In this document: positions 1-10,788 of the stretch, in pieces | Layout: each line of letters starts with the position of its first letter | Position numbering within the stretch: position 1 is the first letter of the stretch | Assembly: GCA_022795805.1 (NCBI GenBank) | Contig: JAAWHK010000001.1 | Location: 1 to 64,000, forward strand | From: Hungatella sp. | GTDB taxonomy: Bacteria; Bacillota; Clostridia; Lachnospirales; Lachnospiraceae | Reading direction: 5' to 3' | Length of the DNA stretch: 64,000 bases | The notes under the pieces: model-generated | What the model was told of the DNA's origin: nothing | Databases searched by the model: none | Seen by the model: only the letters and a program-made list of their open reading frames with translations | Position numbers and translations under genes: made by a program

Positions 1-156
1 TATGATGATCTGAAATCCTTATATTATGGCGGCGATGCCGGATGGGGAGAACTGATCAAACAGGGAGTAACCATTATCCAGACAGATTGGCCCTATGAAT
101 TGAAATGCTATCTTGATATGAGGAACTGCCGCTCGTTTGATCAGTGTAATGTATGA
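1..156 (+). CDS. C-terminal fragment, glycerophosphodiester phosphodiesterase-like protein (truncated by window start)
   Basis: Open frame from base 1: YDDLKSLYYGGDAGWGELIKQGVTIIQTDWPYELKCYLDMRNCRSFDQCNV*; GDPD-like C-terminal 'G.D.I.TD.P' pattern. Confidence 0.45.
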   Translation, partial: YDDLKSLYYGGDAGWGELIKQGVTIIQTDWPYELKCYLDMRNCRSFDQCNV

Positions 157-215
157 TTGCGGCGGTATCAAGGAGATTACTGAATATCATAATTTTCGCT
201 GTGTCGTTGCATTGC

Positions 216-259
216 GGGGCTTCTGATAGTATAATCATAACATCAGAAGCCCCGTTTTT
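216..259 (+). terminator. Intrinsic terminator
   Basis: GGGGCTTCTGAT (216-227) / ATCAGAAGCCCC (242-253) perfect stem followed by GTTTTTG. Confidence 0.85.
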
Positions 260-483
260 GTTTCAGAAAGGAAGCGCAAAATGAACAATCGAACGGATAC
301 GATTCATGCAAGAAGATACGGTTGAACAGCTATAAAAATGAGGGCGCGGTATTCGCAGGACTGCCTGCTATTTGGCAGGTCTTTTTTATTTCACGGAAAA
401 ACCGAAAAGATGCGGTGTTCATCATCTGTGAATGGAAAAGCTGCATCTTGAAAGATTTTAATTGAGAAAGGAAGAGAGTGTGT

Positions 484-698
484 TTGGCGGAAAACAAGAA
501 TGTGAGTGAAAAGGTCTACGAGTATGAATCATCCATATACCAGGCCAGGGACACTGGCGGAGCGTCTGCTATATCATCGGGCTGAGGAAGGATATCCGCT
601 CTCAGATCGGAAAGCAGCCGGGAGATAACGTTTGGGTGACGGTAAAGGAGAAAAATCCGGAGATTTTATCCGGGACAGAGAAGAAAGGAGCATGGAAT
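484..698 (+). pseudogene. DUF1905-domain coding remnant with internal deletion and frameshift
   Basis: TTG/GTG start with RBS gives (LAENKN)VSEKVYEYESSIYQARDTGGA, then stops at TGA 583-585; another frame resumes with CYIIGLRKDIRSQIGKQPGDNVWVTVKEK, the C-terminal half of a DUF1905 domain. The middle of the domain is missing. Confidence 0.65.
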
Positions 699-1109
699 AT
701 GTGGAAATGTCCCCAGTGCGGGCGGGAGTTTAAGAGGCAGAATCAGAGCCATTACTGCGGAAAAGCGCCGGAAAATATTGATGGGTATATTGCCGCCCAG
801 CCCAGTGAACAGAGGCGGTATCTGCAGCTGGTAAGGGAAGCGGTTCATGAGGCCATACCGGAGGCAGAGGAGAGGATTTCGTGGAGTATGCCCACCTTCT
901 GGAAGAAACATAATATCATTCAGTTTGCGGGCTTTAAGAATCATATCGGTCTGTATCCGGGGCCGGAGGCTGTGGAGGCGTTCAGCCAGAGGCTGCAGGG
1001 GTATAAGACCAGCAAAGGAACCATACAGATTCCTTATGGGGAGGAGATTCCCCTGGAGCTGATAGGAGATATTGCCAGGTGGTGCTATGAGACGGGGAAT
1101 CATCCCTGA
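699..1109 (+). CDS. DUF1801 (YdhG/iron-chaperone-like) domain protein with N-terminal zinc-ribbon
   Basis: MWKCPQCGREFKRQNQSHYCGKAPENIDGYI...EERISWSMPTFWKKHNIIQFAGFKNHIGLYPGPEA; RBS aaaggag upstream of ATG 699 favours this start over 636. Confidence 0.8.
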   Translation: MWKCPQCGREFKRQNQSHYCGKAPENIDGYIAAQPSEQRRYLQLVREAVHEAIPEAEERISWSMPTFWKKHNIIQFAGFKNHIGLYPGPEAVEAFSQRLQGYKTSKGTIQIPYGEEIPLELIGDIARWCYETGNHP

Positions 1110-1171
1110 AAGCCTGTTCGGCTCCCACTGTCCACAATGGTTTGCCGCTGCGGGAGCGGGAGAAAGAGAAA

Positions 1172-2113
1172 TTAGGGATTAACAGCTGCCACGACAGCTC
1201 CGCTCATAATCACTGCGGAGCCCACAGCGATGGTAGCTGTCAGCGGCTGATTTAAAAACAGAATACAGAAAAGCACTCCCCAGAATGTGTAAGTCACATT
1301 CAATGACATGCCCACGGCGCATCCCACGGCGGCATTGGCACGATACCAAGCCATAAAGGACATGGCTGCGGCCAGTCCGGAGGCGGCCAGCCATAATACG
1401 GGAGTTTGAGCGGCCAGGGTATCTCTTAACAGGGCTCCGGCTCCCGCTGCGGGAATAATTACGGCCAGAATAACTATGCCGGACACCAGATCTCGTATAT
1501 TTACGGCAACATCTGCATCCATCTTTGAGCCGCCGTAGCTGGCGACGACGCCTTCCAGTCCCCAGCTGACTGCGGCAAAAAGAGCACAGATAATTCCCGA
1601 AGTGAAATGGGGGCTTTCCTCCGGTTTTGTCCAGTTGATAATAATTGTCCCCGCAGCACAGAGGGCCATACCTGCCATGACTTTTTTTGTGGGCCGCTGT
1701 TTTAGGAAAATCCAGGCAAACAGGGCTCCGAAAAAGCTGCAGGTGGCTGTAATGGGGATCGCATAGGCCCCTGCCATGGAAAGGCCTGCCAGATAGGCTC
1801 CGTTGGCAGCGGGGCCTCCCAGAAGGGCTCCGAGAATAACCAGCTTTCCGGGCCGGGTGAATATGTTTTGCCACACTTTTCGGATACATCCCCGCTTTAT
1901 GTTGTAACATGTGAGCCAGATCCCGGCGAACAGGTCGTTGAGCCCTGCGCACACATAAGGGGCCGCCAAAAGCCCAGCGGCTCCTGCCAGCGGATACTGT
2001 TTTCCCGCTATAAGTACAAGAGTCGTGTAAATCCCGTAGGCAAAGCCGGAAAACAATCCCATACTCACACCCAATGTATGGATACTTTTTTCGTTGGGTT
2101 TTCTGTTATCCAT
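1172..2113 (-). CDS. EamA/DMT-superfamily transporter
   Basis: 313-aa polytopic protein with two EamA-like halves. Confidence 0.85.
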   Translation of the reverse strand: MDNRKPNEKSIHTLGVSMGLFSGFAYGIYTTLVLIAGKQYPLAGAAGLLAAPYVCAGLNDLFAGIWLTCYNIKRGCIRKVWQNIFTRPGKLVILGALLGGPAANGAYLAGLSMAGAYAIPITATCSFFGALFAWIFLKQRPTKKVMAGMALCAAGTIIINWTKPEESPHFTSGIICALFAAVSWGLEGVVASYGGSKMDADVAVNIRDLVSGIVILAVIIPAAGAGALLRDTLAAQTPVLWLAASGLAAAMSFMAWYRANAAVGCAVGMSLNVTYTFWGVLFCILFLNQPLTATIAVGSAVIMSGAVVAAVNP

Positions 2114-2322
2114 TTAAAATTCTCCATTGAATAAAAAATTTGCAGATTATGTTCTCTCCAGTATGACATAAAAGGAGGATGAAATAAAGGGGATTATGAG
2201 AAAAAATAATTTTATTCATTCTGAAAACATGGAGTTTATCGGTTCCTTATGTTATAATGTCCAGGGAGAAGATCATCCGGACAGATGATGATAGCATGAA
2301 TAGAGGAGGGGGACTGTAAGTC

Positions 2323-3486
2323 ATGCTGAAGAGAACATATGGGGATGGAACAGAACATGGGAAACATTATAACAGGATTGCTATGCTTATAACACTGGCT
2401 GCGGCATTTTGCGGCTGGAGCTTTGGACTCGGCGGCTGTGGCGGCGAAGAGGCCGGACAGAATCTGTCTGCGCCGATAGGAGGAAGCGTTTCGGATCATC
2501 CGGACAAAGACAGCGAAGAGCTCACGTCTGATGTGGTTCGGTTTGATCTCGAACTGGACAGCTATGAACCGGCAAAGAAGGAATATAACTTTTATTTTAC
2601 CTATAAGATGGTTCATCCCTGGTGGGATGCGGTTGCATTGGGGATGGAGGACGCGACAAAGCAGTATGAAGAGAAAGGGATTATTATTAATTATGAGTAC
2701 CTTGCTCCCGACAGTACGTCCGCAGAAGATCAGAAGAGACGCCTGTCAGAGGCTTCCCTGAGAGACTTTGATGTTATCGGAGTGGATGTAGCTGACGTGG
2801 GTGCAGTTACCCCGATGATCAACAGTCTCATGGAAGACGGGCAGAAGGTTATGACCTTTTCCAGCTCCGACGCCTCCGGGGAGGACGGATGCAGCAGGAT
2901 TGCCTATGTAGGGAATACCCACAACTACGAGGATGGCGCCCAGCTTACGGAAGCCCTGTGCAAAAAGTTGGGTTATTGCGGAAAAATTGCCCTTTTGGTG
3001 GGAAACGAGGGGGCGCCCTGCCACGAGGACAGGGCATTGGGGGCCAGGGATGTGATAGCGAAGTACCCGGATATGGAAATTGTCGAGACTGCATACGATG
3101 AAGATATGATTGATAAGGCATACCAGTTTACAAAGGGATTTTTGGAGCGCCATGAGGACCTGGCAGGGATTGTCTGCTGCAATATGAGCAATCCCGTAGG
3201 CGCGGCCCGGGCGGTTATTGAGGACAGGCGGGAGAAGGAGATCGTAATTGTCGGAATGGACCATGATGTGGAAGCGCTTCGGTATCTCAGAGACGGAATT
3301 ATCTATGCGCTGGGGGTTCAGGACTGTTATTCCATCGGTTTCGATACGATTCAGGTGGCGGTTAAGATTGCGGACGGGCTTCTTCCGGGAGAGGCTTATC
3401 CGGAGATGACAGAGGAAACAACAACGATTATTTACCAGGACGGAGCCGCGCAGATGCTCCAGACATTATATGGTTTGATCGATTAA
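2323..3486 (+). CDS. Sugar-type periplasmic substrate-binding lipoprotein (Peripla_BP_4-like)
   Basis: Lipobox-like GLGGCGG; '[27 protein letters not shown]' and '[30 protein letters not shown]' resemble the RbsB family; 17 nt from the next sensor kinase gene. Confidence 0.85.
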   Translation: MLKRTYGDGTEHGKHYNRIAMLITLAAAFCGWSFGLGGCGGEEAGQNLSAPIGGSVSDHPDKDSEELTSDVVRFDLELDSYEPAKKEYNFYFTYKMVHPWWDAVALGMEDATKQYEEKGIIINYEYLAPDSTSAEDQKRRLSEASLRDFDVIGVDVADVGAVTPMINSLMEDGQKVMTFSSSDASGEDGCSRIAYVGNTHNYEDGAQLTEALCKKLGYCGKIALLVGNEGAPCHEDRALGARDVIAKYPDMEIVETAYDEDMIDKAYQFTKGFLERHEDLAGIVCCNMSNPVGAARAVIEDRREKEIVIVGMDHDVEALRYLRDGIIYALGVQDCYSIGFDTIQVAVKIADGLLPGEAYPEMTEETTTIIYQDGAAQMLQTLYGLID

Positions 3487-3502
3487 TAAGCAGGAGCAGG
3501 AG

Positions 3503-6500
3503 ATGGAACGGTCACAGCATATTGATATGAATGAAAAACAAAGGAAGCAGACCATTACGCTTGCCGTATTAGGCGGAACGATTATTGCGGTGATTCTTCT
3601 TGTCACGACGATCTGGGTGACAGGAAGTGCGCGAACCGGTACCCAACAGGCGGTAAGCAAGGTCAGTGAATTTTATCTGGAGGAGCTGGCGGGACGGCGC
3701 GCCCAGGTTGTCTCCGAAGAGCTGAAGAACAATCTGGCATATATGGAGAACGCTCTTACCATATTGGAAGAACCGTACCTGGAATCCCAGGAGACCCTTC
3801 GCAGCTTTCTGGGAAAAGTCAAAAGACTTTACGGCGTAGACAAATTTGCTCTGGTGGATGAAAACGGCATCGTCTACACGGAACACAGCACCACATCCGG
3901 CCTGAGCAGATACAGCTTCCTTTCCGAGAAGCTGACTGGCCCGGTTATCAGCACATTGAATCTTTACGGGGCGAGAAAGCAGGTAATTCTCGCCATTCCC
4001 GTAGAGGGTATTTCCTTTCAGGGAACCGATATAAGTGTCTGTTTCATACAGCTTAATATTGACGAGATGCTAAGTTCCCTCACACTGCAGACCAGTGAAA
4101 ATGAGACGTACTGCAATCTGTTTTACCGCAACGGTGAGAATCTGACCGACAATGAGTTCGGATATCTCAAAGCAGGGAACAATCTGCTTTTGGCTCTCGC
4201 GGATGCCCAGATGGGGGAGGGATACAGTTATGAGCAGCTGAAACAGGACTTTGCGGAGGGCAGAAAGGGGCAGGCATCCTTCAAATACCATGAGTTTCAG
4301 GATGACCTGTGCTATATTCCTGTGGAAGGCACCAACTGGATGCTGACCATTCTGGTTCGGGACAATGTGATCAGCAATCAGATCGGCTCCATCAGCCAGA
4401 GTATGCTCAACCGCAGCATCATTCAGATTATCATTACGGTAATCTCCATGCTGGGTGTGTTCCTGGTGTTTATCTACCAGTCCACGAAGACTTCCAGAAT
4501 CCTCCTGGAACAGGAGAAAGCCGACGGTAACCGGATACGGGCGGCGTACGCTCAGATTGAGCGGGAGCAGAGTGCCATGGAGAATATCCATGCGGCGATG
4601 GGGTCCGGACTGTGGAGCATGGAGTTCAATGAGAAGGCGGAGATGGTCTCCTGCACATGGACAAATGTTTTCCGGAAGATGGTGGGCTATGACAGCGAGG
4701 AAGACTTTCCCAACAGGCTGGAATCCTGGTCCGATCTGCTGAACAGCGAAGATAAAGAGCGCATTTTAAAGGAATACTGGGATACCGTGAAGGATTACAG
4801 CGGCCAGAAGACTTATAATGTAGAATACCGCCTGCGGACCAGACATGCCGGGTGGAGATGGTTTCACGCTGCAGGCAGGTTATCCCGGCGTGAGGACGGT
4901 TCACCGCTTATGTTTGTGGGACTGTTTGTTGACATTGACGACGAGAAGAAGATGGAGGAGCAGCTGGAGAAGCAGAAGGTGGATCTTCAGGATGCGCTGG
5001 CAGCCGCACAGCATGCCAACAAGGCGAAGACCACGTTCCTCAACAATATGTCCCATGACATCAGAACTCCTATGAACGCCATCATAGGTTTTACGTCCCT
5101 GGCTGCGACCCATATCGACAACACGGGGCAGGTTCAGGACTATCTGGCCAAAATTACCACGTCAAGCAATCACCTTCTCAGCCTGATTAATGATGTTCTG
5201 GATATGAGCCGCATCGAAAGCGGAAGGGTAAAGATCGAGGAGAAGGAAAGTTCCCTTCCGGAGATTATGCATGACTTAAAGACCATCGTGCAGGCTGATA
5301 TTTCGTCAAAACAGCTGGATTTCTACATAGACACGGCGGATGTGGTAAACGAGCATGTTCTCTGTGATAAGCTTCGGCTGAACCAGATTTTGCTGAATCT
5401 TTTAAGCAATGCCATGAAATTCACAAAACCCGGAGGGTTTGTCAGCGTCCGCATTCTGCAGAAAGGGATTGCGTCCGAGGGGTGGGCATCTTATGATTTT
5501 CAGGTGAAGGATACGGGGATCGGCATGTCCAGGGAATTCTTGGAGCATGTTTTTGAGCCTTTTGAGCGGGAGAGAACCAGTACGGTCAGCGGAATCCAGG
5601 GAACCGGACTTGGAATGGCCATTACCAAGAATATCGTGGATATGATGGGCGGAACTATCTCCGTGGAGAGCGAGGAAGGGAAAGGAACCATTTTCACCGT
5701 ATCTCTGCAGTTTAAGACATGCTCCGGACCTGTAAGACAGGAAGCGATTCCGGAACTGAAAGGCCTGAGGGCTCTTGTGGCCGACGATGATTTCAACACC
5801 TGCTCCAGTGTTACAAAGATGCTTTCCACTGTGGGGATGCGGCCGGACTGGACGACTTCAGGCAAGGAGGCCGTACTCAGGGCCAAACTTGCCAGCGAAC
5901 AGAACGACGAGTATGCCGCATATATTATAGACTGGCTGATGCCGGATATGAACGGCATTGAGGTTGTAAGGCGTATCCGGGGATTCATCGGGGAGGAAAA
6001 GCCGATCATTATATTAACGGCCTACGACTGGTCGGACATCGAGGAGGAGGCGCGAAAGGCGGGGGTCACGGCCTTCTGCTCAAAGCCTATCTTCCTGTCG
6101 GAGCTGAGGGAGATTCTGGAAGCACCGTTTATGATTCAGAGCATCGGAGATGTTGTGCAGGAAGAACTCATTTCCTTTGAGGGGAAGAAGATCCTTCTGG
6201 TAGAGGACAATGAGCTGAATCAGGAGATCGCGGTGGAGATCCTCCATGAGTCCGGATTTATCATTGACGTGGCAGACGACGGAGCCGTCGCGGTAGAGCG
6301 GATGAAGACATCCGAACCCGGCCGCTACGATCTGATCCTGATGGATATACAGATGCCGATTATGAACGGATATGAAGCCACACGGCAGATAAGAGCCCTG
6401 GACAATCCGGATATTGCCGGTATCCCGATTATCGCTATGACGGCCAATGCTTTTGACGAAGACAGAAAGGCTGCCCTGGATGCGGGGATGAACGGCCATA

Positions 6501-6559
6501 TAGCAAAGCCTATTGACATTCCGAAACTGATGGAAGTATTGAAAGATACTTTTTCATAA
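3503..6559 (+). CDS. Hybrid sensor histidine kinase (extracytoplasmic sensor, PAS, HisKA, HATPase, two receiver domains)
   Basis: [20 protein letters not shown]-box; [16 protein letters not shown]-boxes; receiver domains with DWLMPDMNG and [10 protein letters not shown]; two TM segments flank an extracytoplasmic region. Confidence 0.95.
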   Translation: MERSQHIDMNEKQRKQTITLAVLGGTIIAVILLVTTIWVTGSARTGTQQAVSKVSEFYLEELAGRRAQVVSEELKNNLAYMENALTILEEPYLESQETLRSFLGKVKRLYGVDKFALVDENGIVYTEHSTTSGLSRYSFLSEKLTGPVISTLNLYGARKQVILAIPVEGISFQGTDISVCFIQLNIDEMLSSLTLQTSENETYCNLFYRNGENLTDNEFGYLKAGNNLLLALADAQMGEGYSYEQLKQDFAEGRKGQASFKYHEFQDDLCYIPVEGTNWMLTILVRDNVISNQIGSISQSMLNRSIIQIIITVISMLGVFLVFIYQSTKTSRILLEQEKADGNRIRAAYAQIEREQSAMENIHAAMGSGLWSMEFNEKAEMVSCTWTNVFRKMVGYDSEEDFPNRLESWSDLLNSEDKERILKEYWDTVKDYSGQKTYNVEYRLRTRHAGWRWFHAAGRLSRREDGSPLMFVGLFVDIDDEKKMEEQLEKQKVDLQDALAAAQHANKAKTTFLNNMSHDIRTPMNAIIGFTSLAATHIDNTGQVQDYLAKITTSSNHLLSLINDVLDMSRIESGRVKIEEKESSLPEIMHDLKTIVQADISSKQLDFYIDTADVVNEHVLCDKLRLNQILLNLLSNAMKFTKPGGFVSVRILQKGIASEGWASYDFQVKDTGIGMSREFLEHVFEPFERERTSTVSGIQGTGLGMAITKNIVDMMGGTISVESEEGKGTIFTVSLQFKTCSGPVRQEAIPELKGLRALVADDDFNTCSSVTKMLSTVGMRPDWTTSGKEAVLRAKLASEQNDEYAAYIIDWLMPDMNGIEVVRRIRGFIGEEKPIIILTAYDWSDIEEEARKAGVTAFCSKPIFLSELREILEAPFMIQSIGDVVQEELISFEGKKILLVEDNELNQEIAVEILHESGFIIDVADDGAVAVERMKTSEPGRYDLILMDIQMPIMNGYEATRQIRALDNPDIAGIPIIAMTANAFDEDRKAALDAGMNGHIAKPIDIPKLMEVLKDTFS

Positions 6560-6567
6560 AGATCCGT

Positions 6568-6602
6568 CCCCAGATTAGAATTGCTGATCTGGGGGTTTTT
6601 GT
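6568..6602 (+). terminator. Intrinsic terminator after hybrid kinase
   Basis: CCCCAGAT(6568-6575)...ATCTGGGG(6587-6594) then GTTTTTG. Confidence 0.85.
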
Positions 6603-6650
6603 TTCATAGAGTCTCTTTTTATAGGAAGGAAATGATAGTTTTAAAATAAA

Positions 6651-6677
6651 TTAGCACTCGATACTTGACACTGCTAA
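6651..6677 (+). promoter_or_regulatory. CIRCE-like HrcA operator
   Basis: TTAGCACTC-N9-CACTGCTAA, exact 27-bp CIRCE geometry; right arm has 2 mismatches to GAGTGCTAA. Confidence 0.7.
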
Positions 6678-6693
6678 CAATATGTGTTATATT
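6665..6693 (+). promoter_or_regulatory. SigA promoter of clpB
   Basis: TTGACA (6665-6670), 17-bp spacer, TATATT (6688-6693). Confidence 0.85.
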
Positions 6694-6750
6694 TCTGCTA
6701 GAACAAATAAAACATATTTGCATTTACCAGGTTCCAAAGGAGGAGCGGTT

Positions 6751-9345
6751 ATGAATATTAATAAATTTACTCAGAAATCAATAGAAGCCGTGCAGAACTG
6801 TGAAAAGCTGGCCTATGAGCACGGCAATCAGCAGCTGGAACAGGAACACCTTCTCTGCAGCCTGCTGACTCTGGAGGACAGCCTGATCCTCAAGCTGATT
6901 ACCAAGATGAATATCTCCGCGGAGATGTTCACGGGAGAGGCTGAGCGGGCGCTGAACGGTCTTACCAAGGTCAGCGGGGGTGGGCAGCTCTATGTGGGCA
7001 GTGACTTGAATAAGGTGCTTATCCACGCGGAGGATGAGGCTAAAGCCATGGGGGACGAGTACGTTTCCGTGGAGCATCTGTTTTTGTCTTTAATCAGGCA
7101 GCCGGACAAAACCATCAAGGAGCTGTTTCGTCAGTACGGCATTAACAGGGAGACGTTTCTGCAGGCTCTCACTACAGTGAGGGGCAATCAGAGAGTGGTG
7201 AGCGATAACCCGGAGGCCACCTACGACACCCTGGAAAAGTACGGTTATGACCTGGTGGAGCGGGCCAGAGACCAGAAGCTGGATCCGGTTATCGGAAGGG
7301 ATGGGGAGATCCGCAATGTGGTCCGTATTCTGTCCAGGAAAACGAAGAACAATCCTGTGCTCATCGGAGAACCGGGCGTCGGCAAGACGGCTGTGGTGGA
7401 AGGACTGGCACAGCGTATTGTTCGGGGGGACGTGCCGGAAGGCTTAAAGGACAAGAAACTGTTTGCCCTCGACATGGGAGCTCTCGTAGCGGGAGCCAAG
7501 TACAGGGGCGAGTTTGAGGAGCGGTTGAAGGCCGTACTGGAGGAGGTTAAGAAGAGCGACGGTCAGATCATCCTCTTTATTGACGAGCTGCATACCATCG
7601 TGGGGGCGGGAAAGACCGAAGGGTCTATGGATGCTGGCAACATGTTGAAGCCTATGCTGGCCAGAGGAGAGCTTCACTGTATCGGAGCTACGACTCTGGA
7701 TGAGTACAGGAAATATATAGAGAAAGATGCGGCTCTCGAGCGGAGATTCCAGCCGGTCATGGTGGAGGAGCCTGCGGTTGAGGACACTATCTCCATTCTG
7801 AGAGGGCTGAAGGAGCGCTACGAAGTGTTTCACGGCGTAAAGATTACGGACTCCGCTCTGGTGTCGGCTGCCATGCTCTCCGACCGCTACATCTCCGATC
7901 GATTCCTGCCGGATAAGGCCATTGATCTGGTGGATGAAGCCTGTGCCATGATCAAAACGGAGCTGGATTCCATGCCTGCGGAGCTGGATGAGCTGTCCAG
8001 AAAGATTATGCAGATGGAGATAGAGGAGGCGGCCCTCAAGAAGGAGACAGACCGGTTAAGCCAGGACAGACTGTCCGAACTGCAGAGAGAGCTGGCGGAG
8101 CTTCACGATGAGTTTACGGCGAAGAAGGCCCAGTGGGAGAACGAGAAATCCTCCGTGGAAAAGCTTTCTTCCCTGCGGGAGGAGATCGAAAGTACCAACC
8201 GGGAGATCGCCCAGGCCCAGCAGCAGTACGACCTGAACAAGGCGGCCCAGCTGCAGTACGGAAAGCTGCCGGAGCTGCTAAAACAACTGGAGGCAGAGGA
8301 GGAGAAGGTGAAGAGCCAGGATCTGAGCCTGGTCCGGGAGAGTGTGACCGACGACGAGATCGCCCGCATCATCTCCAGGTGGACCGGAATTCCGGTAGCC
8401 AAGCTGACGGAAAGCGAGAGGAGCAAGACTCTGCACCTGGATGGAGTACTGCACCAGCGGGTGGTGGGGCAGGATGAGGGTGTCGAGAAGGTGACGGAGG
8501 CCATCATCCGTTCCAAGGCAGGGATCAAGGATCCCACCAAACCCATCGGTTCCTTCCTGTTTCTGGGCCCCACAGGCGTGGGAAAGACGGAACTGGCTAA
8601 GGCTTTGGCGGAAAGTCTTTTTGACGATGAGTCCAATATGGTCCGTATCGACATGAGCGAGTATATGGAGAAGCACTCTGTGGCCCGCCTTATCGGAGCG
8701 CCTCCGGGATATGTGGGGTACGATGAAGGCGGACAGCTGACAGAGGCGGTGAGGAGGAAACCATACTGCGTCGTACTGTTCGACGAGGTGGAGAAAGCCC
8801 ATCCGGACGTGTTCAATGTACTTCTGCAGGTACTGGACGACGGACGGATTACGGATTCCACGGGAAAAACCGTGGATTTTAAGAATACCATTATCATTAT
8901 GACTTCCAACATAGGTTCCCAGTATCTTCTGGAGGGCATTGACGCAGACGGCAGAGTCATGAAGGACGCAGAGGAGATGGTCATGGGTGATCTGCGGGCC
9001 CATTTTCGTCCGGAATTTTTGAACCGCCTGGATGAGATCATTCTGTTTAAACCGCTGACAAAGGATAATATCAGCAACATCGTAAACCTGATGATGGCAG
9101 ATACCAACAAGCGGCTGGCCGGCAGGGAGATACGGGTGGATCTGACCGACAGGGCCAAAGACTTTGTTGTGGAACACGGTTATGACCCGGTTTACGGCGC
9201 CAGGCCGCTGAAACGGTATCTCCAGAAGTATGTGGAGACGCTGGCGGCGAAGATTATCCTGCAGGATCAGGTGCGGGCCGGGGACACTATTGTCATTGAC
9301 CAGGCGGAGGGAGGAATGCAGCTGATGGCATACGTGAGAAGCTGA
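6751..9345 (+). CDS. clpB: ATP-dependent chaperone ClpB
   Basis: Two AAA modules ([35 protein letters not shown]) plus middle coiled coil. Start at [10 protein letters not shown] with RBS aaaggagga; the ORF-track start at 6682 lies inside the promoter. Confidence 0.97.
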   Translation: MNINKFTQKSIEAVQNCEKLAYEHGNQQLEQEHLLCSLLTLEDSLILKLITKMNISAEMFTGEAERALNGLTKVSGGGQLYVGSDLNKVLIHAEDEAKAMGDEYVSVEHLFLSLIRQPDKTIKELFRQYGINRETFLQALTTVRGNQRVVSDNPEATYDTLEKYGYDLVERARDQKLDPVIGRDGEIRNVVRILSRKTKNNPVLIGEPGVGKTAVVEGLAQRIVRGDVPEGLKDKKLFALDMGALVAGAKYRGEFEERLKAVLEEVKKSDGQIILFIDELHTIVGAGKTEGSMDAGNMLKPMLARGELHCIGATTLDEYRKYIEKDAALERRFQPVMVEEPAVEDTISILRGLKERYEVFHGVKITDSALVSAAMLSDRYISDRFLPDKAIDLVDEACAMIKTELDSMPAELDELSRKIMQMEIEEAALKKETDRLSQDRLSELQRELAELHDEFTAKKAQWENEKSSVEKLSSLREEIESTNREIAQAQQQYDLNKAAQLQYGKLPELLKQLEAEEEKVKSQDLSLVRESVTDDEIARIISRWTGIPVAKLTESERSKTLHLDGVLHQRVVGQDEGVEKVTEAIIRSKAGIKDPTKPIGSFLFLGPTGVGKTELAKALAESLFDDESNMVRIDMSEYMEKHSVARLIGAPPGYVGYDEGGQLTEAVRRKPYCVVLFDEVEKAHPDVFNVLLQVLDDGRITDSTGKTVDFKNTIIIMTSNIGSQYLLEGIDADGRVMKDAEEMVMGDLRAHFRPEFLNRLDEIILFKPLTKDNISNIVNLMMADTNKRLAGREIRVDLTDRAKDFVVEHGYDPVYGARPLKRYLQKYVETLAAKIILQDQVRAGDTIVIDQAEGGMQLMAYVRS

Positions 9346-9364
9346 AGCATACGAATAAAAAAGA

Positions 9365-9394
9365 GGGGCAGCCGTTATTTTGCGGCTGCCCCTT
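9365..9394. terminator. Bidirectional terminator between clpB and asparaginase
   Basis: GGGGCAGCCG(9365-9374)/CGGCTGCCCC(9383-9392); A-rich tract on the left serves the minus strand. Confidence 0.75.
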
Positions 9395-9402
9395 CGGTAT
9401 GG

Positions 9403-10413
9403 CTACAGACCGGTTTTCCACAGAATATCCCGGTTGATGGTCTGGTAGAACAGTTCCTTCACCTTCCCCCGGTCTTTTGTCTGTCCGAGAATCCACATGA
9501 GCTTGGTGACAGTGGCTTCCAGCGTCATATCGTAGGATTCCAGAAGCCCCAGTTCATACTTGATATTCCGGCCCACCTCATAGACGGACATGTTGCTGCC
9601 TTCGTTGGTAACCTGGGTGGTCATGACCACGGTTTTTCCCAGTGCCACCCATTTTTCCACTACAGGATGATAGCCGCAGGTGTCGTAGCTGGGAAGGCCG
9701 CCTACGCCGAAAGATTCAATGATGACGGCGTCATAGTGCTTTGCCATGTAGTCCAGGACCGTGGCGTCCATGGATGGAATCAGCTTCAAAAGTCCCACCT
9801 TTGGGTTCAGATTCCGGTAAAACGTCACAGGGCCTTCTGACTGCGCTTTGTCGTCCAGATAGAACAGAATCTGGCTTTCCTGAATGGCGGCGATGTAGGG
9901 AAAATTGATGCTGGAGAAGGCGTCGTAGCTTTTGGTGCGCTCCTTCTTCCCTCTGGTTCCCGCGATTACCTTGCCGTCAAACACGATATTAACCCCGTGG
10001 GAATGATCGCAGGCGGCAAAGCGGAGGCTGTCCAGAAGATTGGACTTGGCGTCCGTTATCTCCATGTCAATCGGTTTCTGGGAGCCGGTAATGACGACGG
10101 GTTTCGGCGAGTTCTGGATAAGATAGGACAGGGCTGCCGCCGTGTAGGCCATGGTGTCCGTCCCGTGACAGATGACAAACCCGTCATAGTCTTCGTAGTG
10201 GCTCTCTACGGCCTCTGCCATGGAAAGCCAGTGCCTGGGCTGAATGTTGGTACTGTCCAGGTTAAAAAGCTGCAGGGCGTCCGTGACACAGAATTCTCTG
10301 GCAGACGGAACGTAGGACAGCAGCTCGTCGGATGAAATGAGCGGTTTCAGTCCGGCGTCGCTACGCTTGGAGGCGATGGTGCCGCCGGTTGCAATAAGAA
10401 GGATTCGCTTCAT
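9403..10413 (-). CDS. ansA: L-asparaginase, type I-like
   Basis: MKRILLIATGGTIASKRSDAGLKP and GFVICHGTDTMAYTAAALSYL active-site signatures. Confidence 0.93.
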   Translation of the reverse strand: MKRILLIATGGTIASKRSDAGLKPLISSDELLSYVPSAREFCVTDALQLFNLDSTNIQPRHWLSMAEAVESHYEDYDGFVICHGTDTMAYTAAALSYLIQNSPKPVVITGSQKPIDMEITDAKSNLLDSLRFAACDHSHGVNIVFDGKVIAGTRGKKERTKSYDAFSSINFPYIAAIQESQILFYLDDKAQSEGPVTFYRNLNPKVGLLKLIPSMDATVLDYMAKHYDAVIIESFGVGGLPSYDTCGYHPVVEKWVALGKTVVMTTQVTNEGSNMSVYEVGRNIKYELGLLESYDMTLEATVTKLMWILGQTKDRGKVKELFYQTINRDILWKTGL

Positions 10414-10555
10414 GTGATTTACAGTCCTTTGTTTTATTTTATGTCCTATACATTACCATAAATTCGCTGTATTGGCTAGGCCATTTCGATAATCCGCCAT
10501 TGACGTATGGTTTAAAAGAGAGTAAAATTAGGCAAAACAAAAGGAGGCTGCTGTC

Positions 10556-10735
10556 ATGAGTCAGATACCCAAAGATCCGGTAATGCTGTTGAGCTATATG
10601 AACACACAGCTGAGAGATTTTTATCCGTCCCTGGAGGAGTGCTGCAGAACCCTGGATTTGGACAGGGAAGATATAGAGGAAAGTCTTGGACGGATTGATT
10701 ATCACTATGATCCCGACAGGAATATGTTTGCATAA
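10556..10735 (+). CDS. DUF4250 small protein (59 aa; not in ORF track)
   Basis: MSQIPKDPVMLLSYMNTQLRDFYPSLEECCRTLDLDREDIEESLGRIDYHYDPDRNMFA*; RBS aaaggagg; 'PKDP.MLLS..NT.LRDFY.SL' pattern. Confidence 0.85.
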   Translation: MSQIPKDPVMLLSYMNTQLRDFYPSLEECCRTLDLDREDIEESLGRIDYHYDPDRNMFA

Positions 10736-10788
10736 CACGGTTTAAGGGAACCATACCTTCAGAGACGACATGAGGAAGGGGTGGAAAA

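Noticed and set aside
282-326. Short reading frame MNNRTDTIHARRYG* after a GGAAG-like RBS
   Set aside because: Only 14 codons between two hairpins; not enough to call a gene, possibly a decayed remnant.
8103-9158. 351-aa antisense ORF (and 8278..9177) opposite clpB
   Set aside because: Mirror of a highly conserved GC-rich coding sequence; translation is low-complexity Ser/Arg-rich with no recognisable domain.
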